A stretch of DNA of 60,000 bases from Antedon mediterranea (GCF_964355755.1 NC_092671.1:6027001-6087000); one strand, 5' to 3'; shown: positions 1-14,816, numbered from the stretch's first letter. Notes: a model not told the origin generated them from the sequence alone. Numbers and translations: made by a program.

Positions 1-3000
1 CTTCAACATTAAACTAGAAATAACACCATTAAGTTTGTAAAGAAAAAAGCAATCTGGTTTTACAAAACATCTACAAAGAAATTAGAAATTAGAAAAATAT
101 GAAAGTAATCATTATAACAATACACTGCTGGAGCGTGGAAATCCAATTGTTACGTTTCAATGATCTTAATCAGGCTTTACTTTCGAATGAGTGCACGCTA
201 TGGCGGGCTTTATTAGGTTTGGAAGCGCAATGAAAACACTGATGGAGAATATTGCGTGAGTTTGCACATTGTGATTGTCGGAATTGGTTCTAAGACTTGG
301 GCAACTATTGATCATGATTGCATACCTACCATGATTAAGGTATTATAATATATGGTTAACAAAACAATTGGTAAAGGTGAACAAAGAAAACAGTGGCTGG
401 TTAGAATTGAAACATGTGATTTGTGTTGATGTGTACTAGTAGTAATGTGTGTTTTGGACATAAAACATTAAAACTAAACATCACTTATGCAAACATTACA
501 CATACATACATGGAATGTTTATTTTTATTATTTTAAAAACTTTATTTTGTCACTAAATGTATTTTTTTTCTAGATGCAAAGTTAGAATTATTATGATTTG
601 TTGGTAAAATGTTAAACAATTAATGCTTGCGAAAATACATCTAACATTTATAATTGCGACAATTCCATTGATGATCAAAAAGGTATTGTAGTCTGAAATT
701 TGCTAAATAAATGGGTTTTAAAATTAATTTTAAATGAGTGGTGAAAGAGAGTATAATTTCTCTTAAAATATAGCGTTTTGGAAAGAAAACAAATCCATTA
801 AAAAAAATATTTAAAAAAATTGATATGCATGTGCTGTCAATAATTTTACTGTTAAGTTTAGAATTGATATTTATTATTTATAATTTACATAAAAATTGAC
901 TTCATTCATAAAATATAGTGCATTATTAAAGTATACAATAACTGTTATTTAAGGTTTAGACATAACCTTCACATAGTAGTTACATAAATAAGTTCACAAA
1001 ATAATAAATCAATTTCTATAACAAAGATTGCATTTCTGTTGCCTATTTTACCACAAGTTGTACTTGACCCTAGTCAGCGCTTTTTCTGAATAGTATTTAT
1101 AACAAGTATAGAATATGTTTTTATTGGCACGGCATATCAGTAATATATTGAACAATTGTTGTGATGAAAGGCGTTCACGTCGATTGAACAAGCTTTGTGT
1201 CCATCAGGTTTCACCGTCAATTGATACAGGAAAGTGTGCGCACTAATTGTGCAATATCCTTCTACGTTTTGAAAGGATTTATACGCAGTCTGTAATCTTA
1301 GATGATGTATTGTAAATTTAAAACCTGTCTAGAAAAATTCTAATTCTAAGCATTACACATCGGTACAAGATCAAAATATTTTTGAAATTGTAAATCGTAA
1401 TTATGTTTTCATCGGCTTGTATTCGAAAGATTTTAATAAAAGGAATTGATTTCAGTACAAAAATATAACATACTGTTCGTCTGTATGAAGCAGTGCCTTC
1501 TCCTTTACCCCCCCCCCCTGCCCTTTTTCCTCTCATTCTTCTTTCCCCCCTCCCCTTTTTCATGGAATGAGGATAAAGTCACTAACATTTAGAGTCGGCC
1601 TATATCATTTGTAAGAATGTTTATACTGTACTCTTGTTCATGAAAAAAGCTTTTTGATAATGAAAATGTTACAATGGAAAGGAAAATAATAGATAATCCA
1701 TTTGTTTAAAATCAGAATACTGAATAAATATTTATTTTAAATGTATTTAGTAGAATAACAAAATGCCTTTACTTTACGATTTATGCAGTATTTTGGGCGA
1801 TGACCAAGATCCCAATGATTCCACCCATTTTGTACTATTTCCAAAGTTAAAGTTGAAATCAGCTAGGGCCATACCAGAAATTATTACAAAATTCTGTAAA
1901 GCCAAAAATAAAATGCTTTGTGGGTCACGTGTTTAGCTAGAAAATTATGTAAACAACATGTGTAAAGATAAAGAAATAAAAAATTAAAAACATTTTTTTC
2001 AATTTTTTTTTCAAATATTGTACACAATACACATATGTATCCATAAAGTTCAGCGCCATTCAGGTCATACAGTAAAAAACACCCAGACAATTTCTGTCAA
2101 TATTTTCCCGATAACAAGCAATAATACTTGACTTTAGATTCACTGGTATGGTAATTTAATCATGTTTTTCTATCTACAGTCTGTAGTGAGATATTCTAAA
2201 AAAAAAATTGTTTATAAGAATTTTCTATGAAACATGGAATGACAAATTCAACTTTTTGGTGAAGTATTATGTACTAAAACTAGAGAGTCAACTACATGGA
2301 TTATTTATAGAATAGCATTGATACGCTCAACATGTGGGTAATGCGGTGTGTGACTGAATAGGGGCCACGATTTCAACTGGCATATCCGATTGACCGATTA
2401 CGGAAGCACCCACTAGTGGTCCCTCTCTAAAGGTAGATCGCTGTTGTTTAAAACTGCTATGACTGGACCATATTAAATATTCTTTTATCAACATAGTCTT
2501 GGACAGTTGTAGGTACAAGTCCTTGGTGTGTCGAGCGTAATCAGCAATGATGGTCGAACCAACTAGCCACTGCCGGAAGAAGCCAGTCGTGGCGTTAATT
2601 TACCTGTTAATTGCAACTGAAAAGCTACACGATGAATTACATGATTTTAAAGACTATCCCAGCTGTAATCTTTTGTGTTCAATACTTTGTAATTGAACAC
2701 GACAGTTTATTCAACATTATGACAGTTTAAAATATTCAATAGAACATCCTGCTTAAGGTAGTTGAATCAGAGAGGTTAGGAACTGACAATCAACGCAGTA
2801 ATTAAAACGAAAACGCCCTCCGTTGACAGATGGCTGACAACTGTCGTCAAACCACATCAGGGGGGTCAAACGATCAATAAATTGGGGCTTACGCAGATCA
2901 TTAGGGAATTTAGGATTTAACTGATGACGTGAACAAAATCATTTGTATTAAATCTATTTTAGACTTTGTATAGTAAATATTCCACAAGTCGGATTGTGTG

Positions 3001-3229
3001 CTCAGTTTAATAAGGCTTCCTATTTTTTAAATCGACATTAGTGTGTATTGTAGTGTACAATATATAGTAACAAATCTCATTTACATACATGTGTGACCCA
3101 ACAGTTCATACTTCGGGTTGTTACTAATGATACTATCAATATCATGTTCTACTTTGTTTCTGATGAGTCACAAACAAGTAAACATAGCATCAAGGATCAT
3201 TTTTTATGGCATGATATTCACAAAACTTC
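1..3229. other. AT-rich sequence without a supported gene
   Basis: No splice-flanked open frame with protein-like composition. A run of C at 1509-1518 and a pyrimidine-rich stretch around it are the only obvious low-complexity features. Confidence 0.6.
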
Positions 3230-3239
3230 CTAAAACCAA

Positions 3240-3770
3240 TGGTATTTGTAACAACAGACCATTTTAATGTTTGTAATCATGAGATACATGTTGTGTTCAT
3301 TTAACAATACAAATATAGAGCAAATGTTAATCTGTAAAAGGTCCAAATAGCTAAACAAATCCAGATGAAAATACTTTATTATGACAAGAGAGCATTTTAA
3401 TGCTTTTATGAAATACATTTTGTGTTCATCTAATAATAAAAAATGTATTGAGTAAATGTAAATCAGTAAAAAAGTTCCAAATAGTTAAAAATCCAGATGA
3501 AAATACTCTATTATGACAACAGAGCATTTTCAATTTCATGCTTGTATGAAATACATTTTGTGTAGAGTAAAAATTAAAATATGTAGAGTAAATATGAATC
3601 GGTAAAAGGTGCAAATAGTTACAAATTGTAGGGGAAAGTACTCTAATATGACAGCATTTAATTGCTTGTATGTAATACATTTTGTGTTGAGTAAAAAATA
3701 AAAATATGTAAGTAAATGTGAATCGGTAAATTGTAGTGGAAAGTATGATATATTTATTCGACTGATAAAC
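3240..3770. repeat. Degenerate tandem repeat, unit about 125-140 bp, four copies
   Basis: The word 'gaaatacattttgtgt' or a near variant recurs near 3282, 3410, 3549 and 3672. Each time it is followed by A-rich sequence, 'aatc(g/a)gtaaa', 'tccaaatag', 'gatgaaaatactctattatgac' and 'agcatttt'. The antisense open frames in this interval are a by-product of the repeat. Confidence 0.8.
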
Positions 3771-3779
3771 TTTTAAACT

Positions 3780-4510
3780 TTTCAACTAAGTGAGAGGGAG
3801 TGCAGTGATTAACGCAATCAGTGTTTAGCCACAATGTTTTTTGGTACACCCTATATCAGAGGTCATGTAAGAGATATGTGAGGATTAACAAATCATCAGT
3901 CACAGATCCTCTCACATAAAAAGTATACTTAAACTTTCCAGTACACCAAATTAGAGGTCAAACACGAGAGGAGATTAGTGGCTCATTGGTATAATGGCAC
4001 TTGTGAGGAAGTGGTCTTAAATTTGACATTTGGCTTGTACTTGTCAAATGCCTTTACCTATAATTGTAACCTGTTGCAATTTTTACTGATTATAAATTTT
4101 ATATGAAATGAAAATTTATTTCCTTAAAAAATTATGTTTATGACAAGTTTTTACCCAAATTTATCATTTATTTAATTACCACTGTTATTTACTAGGATTT
4201 GGACTTTCATAAGTCATAAGTGTATTATTATTGTTATTGCAAATATATTGCAGCGGGATAAAACCACTCCCCCCTTTACAGTAGAACTCCTCCTTTGGGA
4301 CATCCATATTCAGGGGACATCCCTATTTAAGTGGATACTTTACCATGAAATGATCGAGAGTGATGTATGGTTTTAACCCAACCTTAGAAGCACCCCCTGA
4401 ACAGTTAAAGACATTTTATTTCAACCAATGTTATGACAGTGTGTGTAGAAATTATAAGATGTAACATAGAAAGCTTATTATAGAAATATGCACTATAAGT
4501 ATAAACTGTT
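3780..4510. repeat. Intergenic, with a 'gggacatcc' family fragment at 4270-4350
   Basis: 'agaactcctcctttgggaca' followed by 'caggggacatccctattta' marks a member of a dispersed family also seen at 48.7, 52.1, 52.7, 56.9, 59.2 and 59.7 kb. The remainder is plain AT-rich DNA. Confidence 0.6.
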
Positions 4511-4982
4511 AATAGAGAGGTTTCGCAATCTTACGAATACGATAACGAAAACGGATACGTCACGCACACATATTCGTTTTCGTAAGCCATAAAAAAATCT
4601 GTTTCGCATGGCAACGAAATATTGAGGCGCGTCCAAAATATGACTGCGGTAAATTTGAGCGAAGCGCAGGTAGGTGTTGCTTGGTGCTTGGCTGCCTAGG
4701 CCTAGCGTAACATCAAAGCGAGTGAGGACTTCTATTTATCAAAATTGACTTGAATAAATCTATAATTATATTATAATCATGAACCATTCCTGATTCAAAT
4801 GCAAAATGTGCAAAATAGATAAAAAAACTATACTCGTTTCATAGTTATGAATATGACTGGTGATATTTGTCAACACGAATACGCTTTACGAATATGAAAT
4901 GGGGATCAGCTCAAAAGTTTCACAAATGTATGACGTATCCCTTTTCGTTATCGTATTCGTAAGGTTGCGAAACCTCCCTATT
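4511..4982. mobile_element. MITE with about 48-bp terminal inverted repeats
   Basis: The left end (aatagagaggtttcgcaatc onward to 4562) is the near-perfect reverse complement of the right end (4931 to 4982, ending ggttgcgaaacctccctatt). Both contain ACGAATACGATAACGAAAA, with only a few mismatches. If the outermost bases are read as a TA duplication the element is Tc1/mariner-like. This is uncertain because the symmetry runs through the candidate duplication. Internal sequence is CpG-richer than the flanks and has no open frame. Confidence 0.85.
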
Positions 4983-7900
4983 GAAAAGACACAAGGTATT
5001 CTACAGTGTTTCCAGCATTCAGGATAGGGTTTATATTGAAGTCAGTACAGCAATTGTGATTGAATGTCATCCCACTTTCCATTCAAAATACACAGCTCAC
5101 CTACTTACGCTGTAAAGTTTAAACATTGCGTGCTGCATTATAGTACACTCATGTTTGTTTAAGGATTTACTGAAAGTTGTAAGCAATTGGGAAAAAAATG
5201 AAATGCTTGCACAACTTGGCTCTGGCTATGCAAACAGGAAGAACAGAAATCTAGTTTTGTTTGACCTTATCGTGGTCAGATCCAAATTGTTATTCAAAAA
5301 GGAAAGCTTATTTCGGTTGCACTGTAGTATAAGTCAACCTTCGTAGTATCGCTAAAAATAAACTTTTGACACGCTAACAATGTATGGTGAGACAATACAT
5401 TTATATATTATAGCATACATTTCCATTTTAAATTATTTTTCTAGATTATTCTTTAGAGAAAACAAAACTTTTTAACAATTTCTTCTTATTTTCATCTAAA
5501 AATACATTACATATCCAAAGATTGTTCCTGTTAATCTACTATTTGATTCATGCCATTGTTTATTAGTTGTATTCATTAATTGATTATAAATATGTATTTA
5601 GGTACTGGTATACATACATTTTAAATATCTTATTTGTATCTGTCTACGAAATAGCATTGCGCATCTGAAATATGATTTTAACTGTCAAAATACGTCAAAA
5701 ATATATAGAAGCTATCACCCCTCGGTTGTGATGGTTATCAGAAATTAAACTCATCATGTTACATAATTATGATATTTGTTTGATTTTTTTTTTATTGAAC
5801 AAAAGTGAAATATAAAATGAATGATACCCATTGTATCTTTGAACTTTTGAGTCATCTCATTTGAAATCGTATTTTCTTAATTCCCAATTGTATATTTTAT
5901 ATAAATTTCCATTCAAATGCAAACACGCTTTTTTATGAATGGTTCAACTTTAGTGCATCAGCACATAATAAAGAAACGAGGGATCTATTAATGTTTAATT
6001 CTCCTTTTGTTTTTCTTTGTTTCACCGTAAACACATAAAGGAAAGAAACGGCTCCATCGTATAGTAAAAATTTGCATATCTGCTAAAAGATCTATTTGTG
6101 AACCATAAATTGATAGATTTATCATTATCGGTTGAGATGCTTCATACAAAGCGTAATGATAATGTCCATCGAGTCAAATTCAAATACAGTTGTACATGAC
6201 ATTCAACATGATCAGTCTGTTCCACGATAAATCTAGGGTTAGTACGATTGATAATCATTTAAGTACGCTAAATTAATTTTGAAAAAACATCCTGCATATA
6301 AAGGACTTTTTTCGTACGTTGTCGTTTATCCTTTTAGAGTTAAACTCGTAATCGTAGACATTTTTAGAGTCAACAGAACATTCAAAGTTTGACGTCCTTC
6401 TCAAAGTATGATGTTTACGTTGTAACTAATCTAATAGGTACTCCTGGCGATTTCCATCATTTTGTTTGGTTGTCTGTTGTTGCGTCTAAAAATAAAACCA
6501 AATTATTGATTAGCTTACTCAAATCTATCGTAGCATTAGTAGCAATACATTTAAAATGTAATTAAATTCTCCAAACTCTCTTTTTTTTGGTGTTTTTTTA
6601 GCTACAGTAGTATTAGGGAAGTCAATAATTAAGCCTGATTACAATTAAATGTATATACAGTACTTCTAGCGATAGTTCCCGTCTTCGACGAGGAGACTTG
6701 CTGATTAACAAACTCATGTTATAACTTGAACATTTTAATTTTATTAAATTTATTTATTAACATTTTTTGTATCGATTATACACTATTTAACTACCAATTC
6801 AATGGTCTAGTCTTTAAACAAACAGGTCGAAGTTGGTGTGAACCGCAGATGGCATAATGGCTTAACCTTTGTCCATTCATTCCTCTATTTGTCCACTTGA
6901 TTTATTGGACATTTGGATCAAATTTCTAACCAGTAGCCTTCATTATTCTGACCATTATACTGAGATAATGAAGCGAATGACTTTTTTCTTTTGACGCAAG
7001 ATTCAAGCAAGATGTTGCAATTTCCTTTGAAGAGTTCATTTATACCTGGCAAGGTTAGCCAAATTAGTTATATAATTGATCCTGTGTTATAATTATTATT
7101 AGACAAAATTTATGGTAAGATAAATGTATAGAATACTTCCTTTCCATGCTGCCTTATTCTTCTTAGTATTTAGTAGTACTTCCCAGACTTCACAGCTTAG
7201 TGTACATTGGGAATTGTTCTTATCTTCAACCCGGGTCTTTCTTTATGACAGTTTCCGCAATCCCTTCAAATATTTAACTATCATTTTCTAGCGCAACCCC
7301 TTGATCGGTTCTGTATAAATATGTGAAATGAAAATTTTAAAAATAGATAAAATGTCATCAACCACTATACAATTGTATATATTTATTTGTTTCAAAATTA
7401 AATGTATCATTGTCTGATAAGCAAATTATAACTTTAGATTTTGATGAATTTGTCAAATAAACTTTAAAATCTTTACGTCAATCTGTCGACACCGTTAAAG
7501 TATTTTCATAACATATAAATAGTGTTTTTGATAAAATGTTTTTTAATTTGGTTTTAATTAGTCAATCTACACTGTTGCGTAATACAAGATATTTTGAACA
7601 CACCTTGATATGTTTATTATGTTTAATTGCCATTCACACTTCATAAAAATTCATAGGGTTTTTTTTTCAATGTTATTTTGTCTAAGTGGCTTGTCTCGTT
7701 TATCAATTAGAATGCTTTAACAAACTTCATTTCAAAGAACTTAAATCACTATGTGTACTTTCTTGTTTTTTAACTAATTTTTTATTTTTTTTATTTTTTA
7801 AGTACTTTATACGATGCTTTCTATTTTTAAAGTTTTCTTTTAAAAAGTTTTTGCATGAAATCTCAAAATACGCTCCTTCGTCTTGCCTTTTTGTTTTTGT

Positions 7901-8765
7901 TTTTTTGCTTGGTAGAGGGAAGATCAATTTCTATGTAATTGTAGAAATTGAATCTGTTGAACTCATCAATCTTGCTCATATGAATCATTAGTGCCACTCT
8001 GGTATGATGGGTGATCAACATGCTAGGGGTTTGGTTCAGACCTTGGATGCGTCATAGAGGATTTTGCACCAAACCAAAAATGTTAAGAAATAATCGCTTG
8101 TTTTGCTCTTATTAAGAGCACTTAAAGTAAAACTTAAATAAAAACATCCATAGATCTACTTCATAATAATGTCTATACATCACTATTATTAATGAATGTA
8201 AGTAGGAATATCACATAGTGATTGAGGTGTTGTGTACATTCAAGGACAATGTCTGTTATGAAGATGAAATCTAGGATTGATTGCTAAAAAGTTTCCAGTC
8301 AAACATACTACCTCTGATTGTGCACGTTTCTGATACATTAATAAACACATTATGGTGTTTATGTCAAACATAACGGTTTATGCGTTTATACATCAGCGTT
8401 ACGCATGAACCATTCCCGTAAGCTCTCGCTCACGTTGGCCGTCTCCGAGGTGAGATTCTGTAATGTGTTTTGCAGAAAATATAAGTTTATCCCTTTTTAT
8501 TAGAAAATACGAGAGCAGTTTTGCAATGATGAATCGCAAAGCGCACGCCAAGCATTTCTGAATGTCAAGGTGAAAGCTGTTAAGTAATTCTGATGTAGGC
8601 AAATAGATTACTAGATTAATGTATTTTATGTAATGGAAGTCTGCTTCTAGTCTCTCATTGGATTATTCTATCTATTTTTGTGTTATTGTTATGCTCGGTA
8701 CTTTTAACATTGTACATCAGAAATAAATATAAATTGGAATTTCCTATGAATGTAAATTTGTTAAA
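4983..8765. other. Intergenic AT-rich DNA, no supported gene
   Basis: The open frame at 5155-5346 and those at 7686-7991 are low-complexity and lack splice or codon support. No recognisable transposon ends were found. Confidence 0.55.
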
Positions 8766-9061
8766 TTAAAGTCTTTTAAATTATCATTATTAATTGTTAA
8801 ATTTGATATTCATATTGTTTGTTAAAAAATATATTTTTGGAAGAAAAAATATGTTTGATAGGACAGATAAAACCCCTTAAAGTGAACTTTTTTGTAATAT
8901 TAAATTAACCATTATTAGATTAAAGTCTTTTAAATTATTATTAGTTGTTGAATTTGATATTCATATTTTTGTTACAAATTATGTTTTTGGAAGAAGAAAA
9001 TATGTTTGATAGCGCAGATAAAAAACCTTTCTGTCTCAAATTGAACTTTGTAATATTAAAT
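8766..9061. repeat. Tandem duplication, unit about 150 bp, two copies
   Basis: 'ttaaagtcttttaaattat' begins both units (8766 and 8923). Both continue with 'tttgatattcatatt', 'tttttggaagaa', 'aaatatgtttgatag', 'cagataaaa' and 'ttgtaatattaaat'. They are diverged by small indels. Confidence 0.85.
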
Positions 9062-12000
9062 AATTTCCTTGTTATTTAAGAGGTTTGGATTCATCACCTG
9101 TCAGAAGTTGTCAAGAGAAAGTAAAACAATGAGGTCACCCAATAGTACATCAAAAGGGTCGTACCAAATCTTATAAAATGTATCACTTCAAGTTCAATTC
9201 AGATTTTATACAAAAAAATGTAATTCATTAATCATCGGTCAATTTAGTATTTTTCTGTTTAAATTCTGTTAGGAAAGTAGTGATCCTGTATCCTGTATGA
9301 AATGTATCGAAACCAGTGATATAATTGGCAAACTAACTACTCGCCATATATTGTAGTTGTTGTCTTATGACTACACATGCTTAGATTGTTTTTATTAGAA
9401 TTGTTAGTGATATTTCAAATTTAGTACGATTATTTTAAAATTCAACATAAAAAGTGAATTATTTATGAACAAAATACCAGATAGATGCCAACTTTGGCAT
9501 GTATATAAAGGGAAGCCATGTCAGTACCTTAGTCATACTTGATTTTTTAAATAAAATTGTTGTTGACAAATTTATTCTCCTGTGGCGTTTTGACCTGGTA
9601 CAAAAGGTCCATGTTTTAATTGCATACTGTCATCGTGTTTTTATTTAATATAATTTTGTTTTAAAATCTTTACATGAATTAAAACAATATATATTGACAG
9701 ATGACAATTGTAATTGCCACCAAATAAATTTGACGTTTGTCATAACATTTTCTAATGAATCATTTTATACATGTTTGCGACTTATTTATGTAAGGGAGGT
9801 TTTTTTTAGTTTTTGAACTTGGAATTGTATTTTTTCTAAAAGATTAACTGCTGAATTTTTTTAATATCTGTCAAAAAAACTTCACAATAGTGTGCATGTC
9901 ACAAGAGGGCAGTATACTTTTTCTTGCAATAAACATTTTTCTACCAACACACACAGAGAAAAATTAAGAAAACTAAATTATTTTAAATTATTTATTCGAC
10001 AACAAAAATGTCCTGAAGTAAGCCACCATATCATGATATGTCTAGGACCCAGAAGAACTTAAATACATAGAATTATTTATCAATATATGATATACATTTA
10101 AAAACATATACAACTGGTTTTGACACTCTGTAATGATAACAAATTAAGTTTAACTTAGAGGAGAAGATTATATTCCCCTTTCTAACAAAATACATTTTAT
10201 AAAAAATATCTGCAGTACTCCCAATGATTGATTATAGTTTTGTTGCTTGTAAATAGTTTAATTTAGTAAACTATGTTTTCATTTTAAAATTTCCTGTTTT
10301 GTTTCTGTACTACACCGATTTTTTTGTGAGTGCAAGTGTAAATAAAGTACAGAAATATAATAATAATATAATATTATTTTATTATATTATATAAATAATG
10401 AATTTTTGTATACATTATGGAATGAATAAAGATGGGAGAGACCCATAAAAGATTTAAAAAAATAAAGTACAGAAATATTTACTTTAGTGCAGTGTCCACG
10501 ATCACAATGAATACGTTGTAGTAAAAAAAAAAAAAAACTCTGTATCACTAAATGTCATAATCATTCAGTTAATTTGTTTTTCTCAACAACTTTTCCCAAA
10601 TGATTTTAAATGACCTGTCTAAAACTTGAACATTCCTGCAATCTACATTTTGATTGCCTTTCATAGTCGTTTACTTTGCGCAGCAGCGCTATAACGCGCT
10701 AATAAGGATTACCAGTCTCCTGCCAATGTCGTAACTGACGGCGAACTTGCAATCTCTCATCTATTTTAATTGTATATTGCTTCAATTTTATGAGTATAGT
10801 CATTGTATAACAATTCCTAGATTGCCGTACTCCGATCCTTAGAGAAAATAAGTTTAACCCTTAACTTAATTTTATTTGAAATAATAGTTGTTAAATTGTT
10901 TTTGAACCAATGTCAATTGAAACGCTATCAACTAAGTCAATATTTTTCTTTTTAAACATATACTAAATTGGGGCGCCATCTACCCAGCTACCCCTAAGGG
11001 ATTAGCGTCATTGTCATTGATAATCTGGTCATTCACCCCCTTCCTAAGATAGGAATACCTCTATCCATACAAATTGGGTCAATGGGTGAATAACCTCAAG
11101 TTTATATAGTCACTGAATATTAGATTTTCTGTTTTATTTCTCAGTAGACAATTATATTCCAAAATGTGTGTTTACACAGTGCATATTTTCAAGGTCATGA
11201 TAATGTCATTGATGTTCAATTGCATGATAAAATGTTTGTTCTGCTTTAATAAACTTCTTGTTATTATTGATATATCTCTTATTTTTTAGTACTTTTAAGT
11301 TTAGGTTTATTTAATTATATTTAGAAAACTGTAATTTCTCATAATTTTCATATAATATTTGAAATTTCTTATAAATACTATAGAGGGAGACAAACATATA
11401 CAATTTTATATATTTTTAGATAATATTAATTTATTCATATAATTATAGTATAGTTTATAGTTAATGAATATTTTGTTTTTAACGCTGTGTACTCTTACTA
11501 TGGCAAATGATGTATTGAAGATTTAAATTTATTGATTTAAATTTATTGAAAATCCTGTATTGCAGTCTACTGCATTTTAATTGGGTATGTCAAGACATGG
11601 TCAAGGTTATCATTATCAATAGAGCTGTTTTATGGTGTTTACTAATACTATGATTGGTACATTTGTTATGTTTTCATACAACATAAAATGTGGTAATTAA
11701 ACCTCAAGAACTCAAACATTACGGTCAATTAATTTACCACAGAGTTTTTAAAAGAACTATTTTTGTTGATTGATGCCATTGATTAAATGAACATTGAGTT
11801 TTGTTTTGTGTGTTTTTTAAAAAGCATATTAAAGAGTAGGTACAGTTTGTTGAAATTTCTATGTTTAATGATAATATAAAAAAACGAATGAATAAATGAA
11901 AACGGAACCCAAGAAAAGAAAAACATAATAGCCTTTTATACATCTTATTTTTAAGCTTGTTATTACTATTCTATACTAAAAGTGAATAAGATTTATTTAT

Positions 12001-13765
12001 AGTGTTTGAATGAATCATTTATGCCTCAAAGAATTTGCCTTGCTGTTTTGTTTTCTTCTGCTTGTTTTTATTCAGTCGCCTTGAGTTGACTGTTATAGTT
12101 TTATTTGACTATTGTATACCAATCTCTCTGCTTCCTTTTTAAATCGGAAGTGGTTTTCAGCGCACGAAAGGAACTAGATTATTGGTCTTAACAGTTCTGT
12201 GAATTGAATTATCTGTGAATTAATTTTTGATTTTACATAGAATTATTACCATCTTCCATATGTTATCAATCGTATATTAATAATCTACAGTATATTAATG
12301 CCATTATTTAGCCATTTCAGAAATAACTCTGTTTACACCACATTGGAACATCCATCCTTCAATTCCTTTATATATTTTTATTTTATTTCATGTCAATTTT
12401 CATGAAATTTGGCAGCAATGTGTATTGTCTTTTTTGTATTTTACATCTGCATATTGCTCATTTTAATATTTAAATAAATCCTTTTTAGTGTGGTGTTTGC
12501 TTTTCCCATTTATACAATGGTGCTTACCCAGTCAGAAATGTTTAATGTAAAGGGCTAGTTAGGAATATGAACTGCTAAGGACAAGGTTGGTCTATTCCAC
12601 TTTTATAATAGGGGTTTATAATACTGGCTGAAATTATGTGCAAATATTTTGATTATAACGCTTATAAATACCATAAATGTTTTACATGTCTCCCTCTCAT
12701 ACAACCGAAACTGTTTATTAAAACCAATAAAACGCTTTCAAAACATTTTTCTTCAACTTTTATAAGCATTTAGTATTTATTTCACAATTATTTTTAATAT
12801 TAATAACAAAACAGCCAATTAAAAATAACAATTGAATTATCGGCTCCTAAAAAATTCTGACCTTAATCAAGAAGACCTATATATTTTAATAGTTTGTGAT
12901 ACTTACTATGTAAATTTTGCTGTGAGGTTATTTTGATAATTGTTCTATTGATACTTAAATAAATATTGTACTTCATCATCAATGTTTTGATTTTTAATAT
13001 ATTACGTTAATATAATTATTAATGACTTTGAATTTTGTGCTATTTCTACAAACATTTTAGAAACAAACGATTCTTCTCTAAAGCATCATTCCATTTGTTT
13101 CCAATTTTATGCAACAATTTCATTCAATTACTCAAATAACACTAATTGTATCCCGGTGTATTCTTTTAACTCAATACATATGTTACTAATTATAACAGTT
13201 TTATGCATCCTAAAAACTTTCAAATTCTTTTTTAAACTTCAAAAACTTTAATCGTATTTACAACTGGGGCATAACTATACACTGTGTAAGAATGCCTGAT
13301 ATTAGTTTGAGGTGAATGCCCGCTCGGTCATTGAACTTCACCACATGTGGGGTGAATTTCTATACTATTAAAAGTAGTACAGATTTATAATGTACCTGTT
13401 CTGATCACATGACTATACATCCTGGTCATATAAAATCGTAAAAACTGACACAATAATATTGACTTTAGATATGTCATACTGAATATGGATAGTGATCTCA
13501 TTAATATTCATGAACATATAAACAACCCACATACGTGTGGGACAGTATGTACAAAGTATAAACTGATCCAACAATCAATAATGTGAAAGGTATAGCAAAT
13601 AGAGTCTGTCTTCTTCAGTACAGAAAATAAAATGAAAGTAGAATAGGAAGAACCAGAATGAAAACGAAGAATGCATCTTTTATTTCTTTTAAATTTGATT
13701 TAAAAGAAAGAAGTACAATTCAGTAAAGGAAATAATAATAAAGAGATGATGATAAAAGATGATAA
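9062..13765. other. Intergenic AT-rich DNA, no supported gene
   Basis: Contains (TAA/TTA)-rich low complexity at 10355-10400 and a short duplicated 'gatttaaatttatt' at 11520-11550. No coding signal. Confidence 0.55.
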
Positions 13766-13923
13766 AGCTCTGTCTACACTATCAAACTTTATGTGACAAA
13801 CAAATGTGCGTGCCCATATATAAATGATGATGTTGTATCAGTGCCATATTTGAGCATACCACTACCATATTTGGGCACATCACACTTTGTTGTCAAACTA
13901 ATTTGATAGTGTAAACAGAGCTT
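13766..13923. mobile_element. Palindromic MITE, copy 1
   Basis: Starts agctctgtctacactatcaa and ends with the inverse, ...tttgatagtgtaaacagagct. Internally 'gtgcccatata', 'gatgatgt' and two 'ccatatttg(a/g)gca' units. Left and right arms pair over about 50 bp. Confidence 0.9.
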
Positions 13924-14679
13924 AATATATTGAAATAGCTTTTCATTGAAATTCAACAACTTCCAGTTAATCTTCTATTCCCCCTGTGTATTTCCTTGAA
14001 TGAATGCTACATTGCAGACTGGTGTGTCACTGTTTTTATTAGCTGAACGTTTTAAATAATTTCAAACAGTCACTGTTCAATCTGTAAGCATGTAATTATA
14101 TCTCTTCCTTATTTTAATGATCTTTTTCTACTACCATATAATGATAACTATCAATAATTGGTTACCGGTAATCTGTTATTTTTCGTGCTGTAGAAATAGG
14201 TGTTGAATGGCAAATAATATCCTATTATTAAAGCTGTGTTTTACCTTGCTAAAAATAATAATACTGTGCATTGTGTGTAAGTAATGACAATTTATATACA
14301 CTGACAAGATTTCTTTAGAGAACTCAATTCAATTTTCAGTGTTGTATCATCACATACCAGTATATCACACTATTTGCCCATCATATTCATAGGAATATAT
14401 AGCAAGGTGTCTGTATCATGTAAGGTTAGGTTGGGTATGATACTAGATGATACATGTGAAACACATGTGATGCTGTATTACAGAATTTTTCTATGATACT
14501 GGTGGAATCTAGATATAGTATTGAAAATCGGTGTAATAACAATAGTATAGTGCAGACAATGATTAGATATGAAATCTTTTGTTTCTGATTATCAAGTAAT
14601 AGCACTCTGAATACATAGGCTCTACCTTCCAAAAGTACAGATTATCATTTATACAAATTTATATATTTGTCTATTCTTA

Positions 14680-14816
14680 AGCTCTGTCTACACTATAAAA
14701 CTAGTTCGACAAAAAGTGTGATGTGCCCAAATATGATAGTGATATGACATCATCATGTCTATAATGGGTACATCACATTTTTTTTGTGCATAAAGTTTGA
14801 TGGTGTAGACAGAGCT
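14680..14816. mobile_element. Palindromic MITE, copy 2
   Basis: Same TIRs as copy 1 (agctctgtctacactat ... tggtgtagacagagct), in the opposite internal orientation. One 'caaatatgatagtgatatg' unit and 'gacatcatcatg' at the centre. Confidence 0.9.

Noticed and set aside
5155-5346. 63-codon + strand open frame with a charged N-terminus
   Set aside because: No splice or neighbour support; similar lengths occur by chance throughout the window.
7686-7991. 101-codon + strand open frame, Phe/Leu-rich
   Set aside because: T-rich low complexity, overlapping a Lys-rich frame on the other strand; not a membrane protein gene by any other sign.
11188-11196. TCAAGGTCA monomer site (ERR/FTZ-F1 type)
   Set aside because: Single 9-bp match in AT-rich DNA; expected by chance in 60 kb and no other support.
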